64,000 nucleotides of DNA from Catenovulum sp052056295 (GTDB taxonomy: Bacteria > Pseudomonadota > Gammaproteobacteria > Enterobacterales > Alteromonadaceae), in assembly GCF_052056295.1 (NCBI RefSeq), contig NZ_CP182493.1, forward strand, positions 1,736,001 through 1,800,000. Direction: 5' to 3'. A program made the position numbers and the translations under genes. Shown here in pieces: positions 60,276 to 64,000 of this stretch (position 1 is its first letter; every line of letters starts with the position of its first letter). Below the pieces are notes generated by a model. That model searched no databases. It saw only the letters and a list, made by a program, of their open reading frames with translations, and was not told where the DNA came from.

Positions 60276-62639
60276 TTAACCAACAAATTTATGCAACTCG
60301 GCGTAGAGCTCAGCCTGCGCTAGCGGTTTACCAAGATAACCATCAAAACCTGCTAATTTATACTCTTTGATATCATCCGACATGACATTGGCAGTTAGCG
60401 CAATAATAGGTAAATTGGGGTAAGTTTTTTTAAGCTGTTTGCACGCCATAATACCGTCCATTTCCGGCATTTGAATGTCCATCAATACAAGGTCGAGTTT
60501 ATCCTCATCTATTGTTTGTGCCGCCAGAGCTATAGCTTGTTTGCCATTGGCAGCGATTAATACGCTCGCTTGAGTTTTCTCCAACATAGCTTGCACTATA
60601 GCTTGATTTATCTCATTGTCTTCGGCTAATAAAATAGTCCGGTTCGCAAGCTCTAGTTTGTCAATTGTGACTTTTTCTTCTCTTGCAATTGCTTCTTCTT
60701 CAACCTGCTGCAATGGAAGATTAACAGTAAAAGTCGTGCCCTCTCCAACCTTGCTGCTAACATTTATACGACCGCCCATTAAAGCGACCAAAGACTGAGT
60801 GATAGACATGCCTAAACCCGTACCGCCAAAACGCCGAGTTGTCGACACATCAGCCTGTTCAAAACGGGCGAAAATACGAGCGATTGCATCATCACTCATA
60901 CCTATGCCAGTATCTGTGACGATAAAACTAAATTGATTGGAAGCTGTATGGTAAATACAAGTTAGGATAACCGAACCTATATCGGTAAATTTAATTGCAT
61001 TGGAGAGTATATTAAGCAAAATTTGCCGCAATCTGACTGGATCGCCAATAAAGTCATCCTGCTCTACATCACACACTAGCATGAAATCAATCCCTTTTTC
61101 TTTGGCTTTAACCCCCATGTCAGACACAATATTTTCCATTAATTGCGAAAGTTTAAAATGAACTTGTTCGACTTGCAGTTTGCCCGCTTCAATTTTGGAA
61201 AAATCCAAAATATCGTTAACTATCGTCATCAGCGCTTTGGTAGAATATAAAGCTTTGTCGACCAAATCGTACGCGGATTCAGGCAACGCCATATCGTTTA
61301 ACAGTTGTAAATTGCCATATACGCCATTCATTGGAGTTCTGATTTCATGGCTAGTATTTGCTAAAAATGTGCTCTTGGCTACATTAGCCGCTTCAGCTTG
61401 TTGTTTAGTGAGCTCTAATTGCCTTTCATGTTCTTTGCGCTCAGTTACATCACGAATAACCCCAGCAAAGTGCCGCTCACCATCTAAATACACTTCGTTG
61501 ATCACTAACTCTATTGGGAATTTATCACCATTCGATTTCACTGCAATTAAATCACGGCTTTTCCCCACCACAGAAGAGCCGCCAACTGACTTATAATCCT
61601 GCATATATTGGTGGTGATTTGCCGCAAATCCAGCATCCATTAAAATGGTAATGTTCTTCCCTTCTACTTGCTCAGCTGAATAATAAAACATACGTTCAGC
61701 ACTGCTTGAAAAGAACTTAATTTGCCCTTTGCCATCACATAAAACAATTGCGTCAGTTAAGCAGGCAAAAACGGCTAGACGTTGCGACTCACTGGTGCTC
61801 AGCTGTTGTTGTGCATCAGATAGAGCAACAAGAGTTTCATCAACTTCACTAGTTAATTTTTCTTTTGTGCGTTTAATTTGCTCAAAAATGTATTGCTCAT
61901 TTTCCAATGCAAACCACAAAGCCACGCCATAGGCAAGCAAACGCAATAAATGCCAGCCCCACCAAGAAACATCCCACAACACAGATTGTTGAAACATCAC
62001 AGCTGCAAAACCAAACATACTTGCATGCAATACAAATAAGAGATCATCTGTTTTGCGCAACTGCTTATAGACAAAAATTAATCGCAGCGCCGCCAGTAAT
62101 AAACCCGCGCCACCTACTTTATTGAGCATCACAGCAGTAAAGGTGAAGCCCTGTTCATCCGCCATAACCGGAATAAGCTCAGCAAAAAGTAGCGAACAAA
62201 CAATAAATATCAGGGTAAAAATAGCGGTCAAGACAATTATTCGGCTTGTCAGCTTCTGTTGTAGGCGCATTGGCAAGCATACGCACGCGAATAAAATTCC
62301 ACCAACAAAAGTCGCACAAGAGTGCAGCCAAACAAATAATTTGCCAGGTTCAACCAAAGCATGGGCAATATCCAACAACCCCATAGCACACAAAGCACTA
62401 GCAATGACTATATTAAAACTAGTCCCTCGGCCATTTTTAGCTAAATTCAGTAATAAATAACAAACGAATAACGCTATTACACCACCAAAAACTTCAACCG
62501 CACTATGGAAGGGTATCTGTTGCCAGCGTAAATCGGCTAATACAGTTTTGGCCAAAACGAGTGTAGATATATGTACTATCACACTAGCAACAATAGCAAT
62601 GCTAATGGCGCGAATTTTAGAAAATTTAATAGGTTCCAT
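60276..62639 (-). CDS. Hybrid histidine kinase with multi-helix membrane sensor
   Basis: This 787-residue kinase begins with about eight membrane helices (residues 10-250). Conserved polar residues (HSAVEVFGG, LDIAHAL, WLHSCATFVGG) resemble MASE-type integral sensors such as MASE3. A coiled linker and one PAS domain (about 285-400, FFSSSAERMFYYSAEQVEG) follow, without the LOV cysteine. HisKA has the His in LANTSHEIRTPMNG, the HATPase has NAIKFT and GGTGLGMSI, and a C-terminal receiver has VLMDIQMPEMDG and GYLGKPLA. It is convergent with the LOV kinase, with 2 bases between stops. The stimulus is unknown. Confidence 0.88.
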   Translation of the reverse strand: MEPIKFSKIRAISIAIVASVIVHISTLVLAKTVLADLRWQQIPFHSAVEVFGGVIALFVCYLLLNLAKNGRGTSFNIVIASALCAMGLLDIAHALVEPGKLFVWLHSCATFVGGILFACVCLPMRLQQKLTSRIIVLTAIFTLIFIVCSLLFAELIPVMADEQGFTFTAVMLNKVGGAGLLLAALRLIFVYKQLRKTDDLLFVLHASMFGFAAVMFQQSVLWDVSWWGWHLLRLLAYGVALWFALENEQYIFEQIKRTKEKLTSEVDETLVALSDAQQQLSTSESQRLAVFACLTDAIVLCDGKGQIKFFSSSAERMFYYSAEQVEGKNITILMDAGFAANHHQYMQDYKSVGGSSVVGKSRDLIAVKSNGDKFPIELVINEVYLDGERHFAGVIRDVTERKEHERQLELTKQQAEAANVAKSTFLANTSHEIRTPMNGVYGNLQLLNDMALPESAYDLVDKALYSTKALMTIVNDILDFSKIEAGKLQVEQVHFKLSQLMENIVSDMGVKAKEKGIDFMLVCDVEQDDFIGDPVRLRQILLNILSNAIKFTDIGSVILTCIYHTASNQFSFIVTDTGIGMSDDAIARIFARFEQADVSTTRRFGGTGLGMSITQSLVALMGGRINVSSKVGEGTTFTVNLPLQQVEEEAIAREEKVTIDKLELANRTILLAEDNEINQAIVQAMLEKTQASVLIAANGKQAIALAAQTIDEDKLDLVLMDIQMPEMDGIMACKQLKKTYPNLPIIALTANVMSDDIKEYKLAGFDGYLGKPLAQAELYAELHKFVG

Positions 62640-62776
62640 CCGAAAGTCTATATTGACAGCAATCTAACTAAAATATAGCTGAGATAGAGAAAAATTTGCC
62701 GAATAAATAACAAAACTTGCAATTAATCAAACGCCCAGCTTAATATACTGTTAATTTCACCAGTATATTGCTTCAC

Positions 62777-64000
62777 ATGTCGTTATCGCGCTTAGCTTCA
62801 CAATCTGTCACTACACTTACTGGCGTTGGTGCCAAAGTTGCGCAAAAGTTGGCGCAAATACATATTCAGTCAGTTGAAGATCTACTTTTTCACTTTCCGT
62901 TGCGCTACCAAGACAGAACTCGTATTTATGCAATTAACGACCTATTACCTGAAATAACTGCCACTGTAATTGGCGAAGTTACTGCAAGCCAAATTGTATT
63001 TGGGCGTAAACGCATGCTGATATGCAAAATTAGCGATGGACAACAAAGTTTAACCTTACGCTTTTTTAATTTTTCCGCGGCGCAAAAAAATCAGTTTGCG
63101 ATAGGTAAACACGTCAAAGCTTTTGGCGAAGTAAAACGTGGTAAACAAGGTTACGAAATCATCCACCCAGAATACAAAGTGGGAGACTTTGATAGTTTGC
63201 AACATGTTGAAGAAGCGTTTACGCCAATCTACCCAACAACTGAAGGTTTAAAACAAAACACGCTACGTAATTTAACCGACCAAGCGCTCGCTAGATTAAA
63301 AACAGCAGAAATCGCCGAACTTATCCCAATAGCGGATGTAGCAACACAATATACGTTAACCCAAGCAATTCAGATGTTACATAGGCCTACGCCAGATGTA
63401 TCACTTGCAGAACTAGAAGCGGGTACACACCCAGCGCAACAACGTTTAGCTTTTGAAGAATTGGTCGCGCATAATCTCAGTATGCAAAAACTGCGGCAGC
63501 AAACTCAGCAACATCCATCTGTCGCCATAACACCAGCACAAAAGTTATTAAGCGACTTTATTAATACTTTGCCATTTCAGCCAACATCAGCCCAGAGTCG
63601 TGTGGTCGCTGAAATTCAACAAGATATGCAGCAGCCCCACCCTATGTTGCGTTTAGTGCAAGGAGACGTTGGTTCAGGCAAAACCTTAGTTGCGGCGCTA
63701 GCCGCGTTATCGGCACTGCAACAAGGTTACCAAGTTGCATTAATGGCACCAACCGAGATCCTCGCTGAACAACACGCAATTAATTTCGCCAACTGGTTAA
63801 CGCCGCTCGGCTTTAAAGTTGATTGGTTAGCCGGCAAACTCACAGCCAAACAAAAACGCGAAGCTCAAGCTAGAATTGCCAGCGGCGAAAGCCAAATGGT
63901 CGTCGGAACTCACGCGTTATTTCAGCAAGATGTCGAATTTGCCAAGTTAGCTTTGGTCGTTATAGATGAACAACATAGATTTGGTGTCCATCAGCGCATG
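62777..64000 (+). CDS. recG: ATP-dependent DNA helicase RecG (5' part, truncated by window end)
   Basis: The first 408 codons of RecG are present, with no stop before the window edge. The N-terminal wedge/OB domain is recognisable (LTGVGAKVAQKLAQIHIQSV, LLFHFPLRYQDRT, LRFFNFSAAQ). Walker A is QGDVGSGKTLVA, followed by MAPTEILAEQHA, VGTHALFQ and the DEQH box VVIDEQHRFGVHQR. RecG remodels stalled replication forks and Holliday junctions. The ATG at 62777 begins MSLSRLASQSVTTLTG, as expected. Confidence 0.97.
   Translation, partial: MSLSRLASQSVTTLTGVGAKVAQKLAQIHIQSVEDLLFHFPLRYQDRTRIYAINDLLPEITATVIGEVTASQIVFGRKRMLICKISDGQQSLTLRFFNFSAAQKNQFAIGKHVKAFGEVKRGKQGYEIIHPEYKVGDFDSLQHVEEAFTPIYPTTEGLKQNTLRNLTDQALARLKTAEIAELIPIADVATQYTLTQAIQMLHRPTPDVSLAELEAGTHPAQQRLAFEELVAHNLSMQKLRQQTQQHPSVAITPAQKLLSDFINTLPFQPTSAQSRVVAEIQQDMQQPHPMLRLVQGDVGSGKTLVAALAALSALQQGYQVALMAPTEILAEQHAINFANWLTPLGFKVDWLAGKLTAKQKREAQARIASGESQMVVGTHALFQQDVEFAKLALVVIDEQHRFGVHQRM

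Noticed and set aside
60276..62639. PAS domain of the second hybrid kinase considered as another LOV domain
   Set aside because: The NCRFLQ signature and the Asn/Gln flavin contacts are absent (the equivalent stretch is VEGKNITILMD).

Overview
The window looks like chromosomal DNA of a marine gammaproteobacterium of the Alteromonadales type. The evidence is an AT-rich composition, the order rpmG-rpmB-radC-coaBC-slmA, envC-gpmI-yibN-grxC-secB-gpsA and cyaY-lptM-lysA, and a lifestyle set that includes a NagB-II type glucosamine-6-phosphate deaminase, a TonB-dependent receptor with a Fur box, many signalling proteins, and frequent TTG start codons. The genus cannot be fixed from sequence alone. 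There is no tRNA, rRNA, integrase, transposase or CRISPR array. recG is cut off at the right edge.

Layout. 0.1-2.3 kb: nagB-II and a Cache-like periplasmic protein, then a small membrane protein. 2.4-3.6 kb: rpmG, rpmB, radC. 4.1-7.8 kb: coaBC, slmA, a WD40 lipoprotein and a DyP peroxidase. 8.0-15.4 kb: a beta-barrel protein, then a seven-gene minus-strand redox operon (tlpA-like, DUF4266 lipoprotein, DUF3570 outer-membrane protein, apbE, response regulator, histidine kinase, dsbD). 15.6-25.9 kb: a degenerate HD-GYP protein, fatty-acid desaturase, gor, HIT protein, chemoreceptor, DUF6174 lipoprotein, yjgA, pmbA and a solute-binding-like protein. 26.3-35.0 kb: ackA-pta, cold-shock gene, Fur-linked TonB receptor, tex. 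35.2-41.2 kb: envC, gpmI, yibN, grxC, secB, gpsA, tyrosine phosphatase. 41.3-50.4 kb: sugar-efflux transporter, two tandem REC-REC-GGDEF regulators, uvrD with a LexA-like box, fadH. 50.5-55.5 kb: yihY, pip, dtd, esterase, cyaY, lptM, lysA. 55.7-62.6 kb: a periplasmic binding protein followed by a hybrid kinase carrying a full LOV signature, facing a second hybrid kinase. 62.8 kb to end: recG.

The most unusual content is not a gene. At least ten copies of a dispersed intergenic element lie in five gaps (3.7-4.0, 25.95-26.3, 40.5-40.7, 47.6-48.35 and 52.4-52.5 kb). Most copies have an outer inverted repeat enclosing two small hairpins whose loops carry ANGGA. The stems differ between copies but stay complementary, while the loop core CA(A/T)GGATG or AGGGAT is kept. 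One copy contains GTACAAGGATGT, which fits the published CsrA high-affinity consensus RUACARGGAUGU. I infer, without proof, that these may be CsrA-binding RNA modules carried on a MITE-like repeat.

Other points of interest are the predicted blue-light LOV hybrid kinase encoded next to a periplasmic ligand-binding protein, and the apbE-containing operon, whose DUF3570 outer-membrane protein carries a DxxTGAS flavinylation-like motif and whose DUF4266 lipoprotein ends in GGGCGCN.
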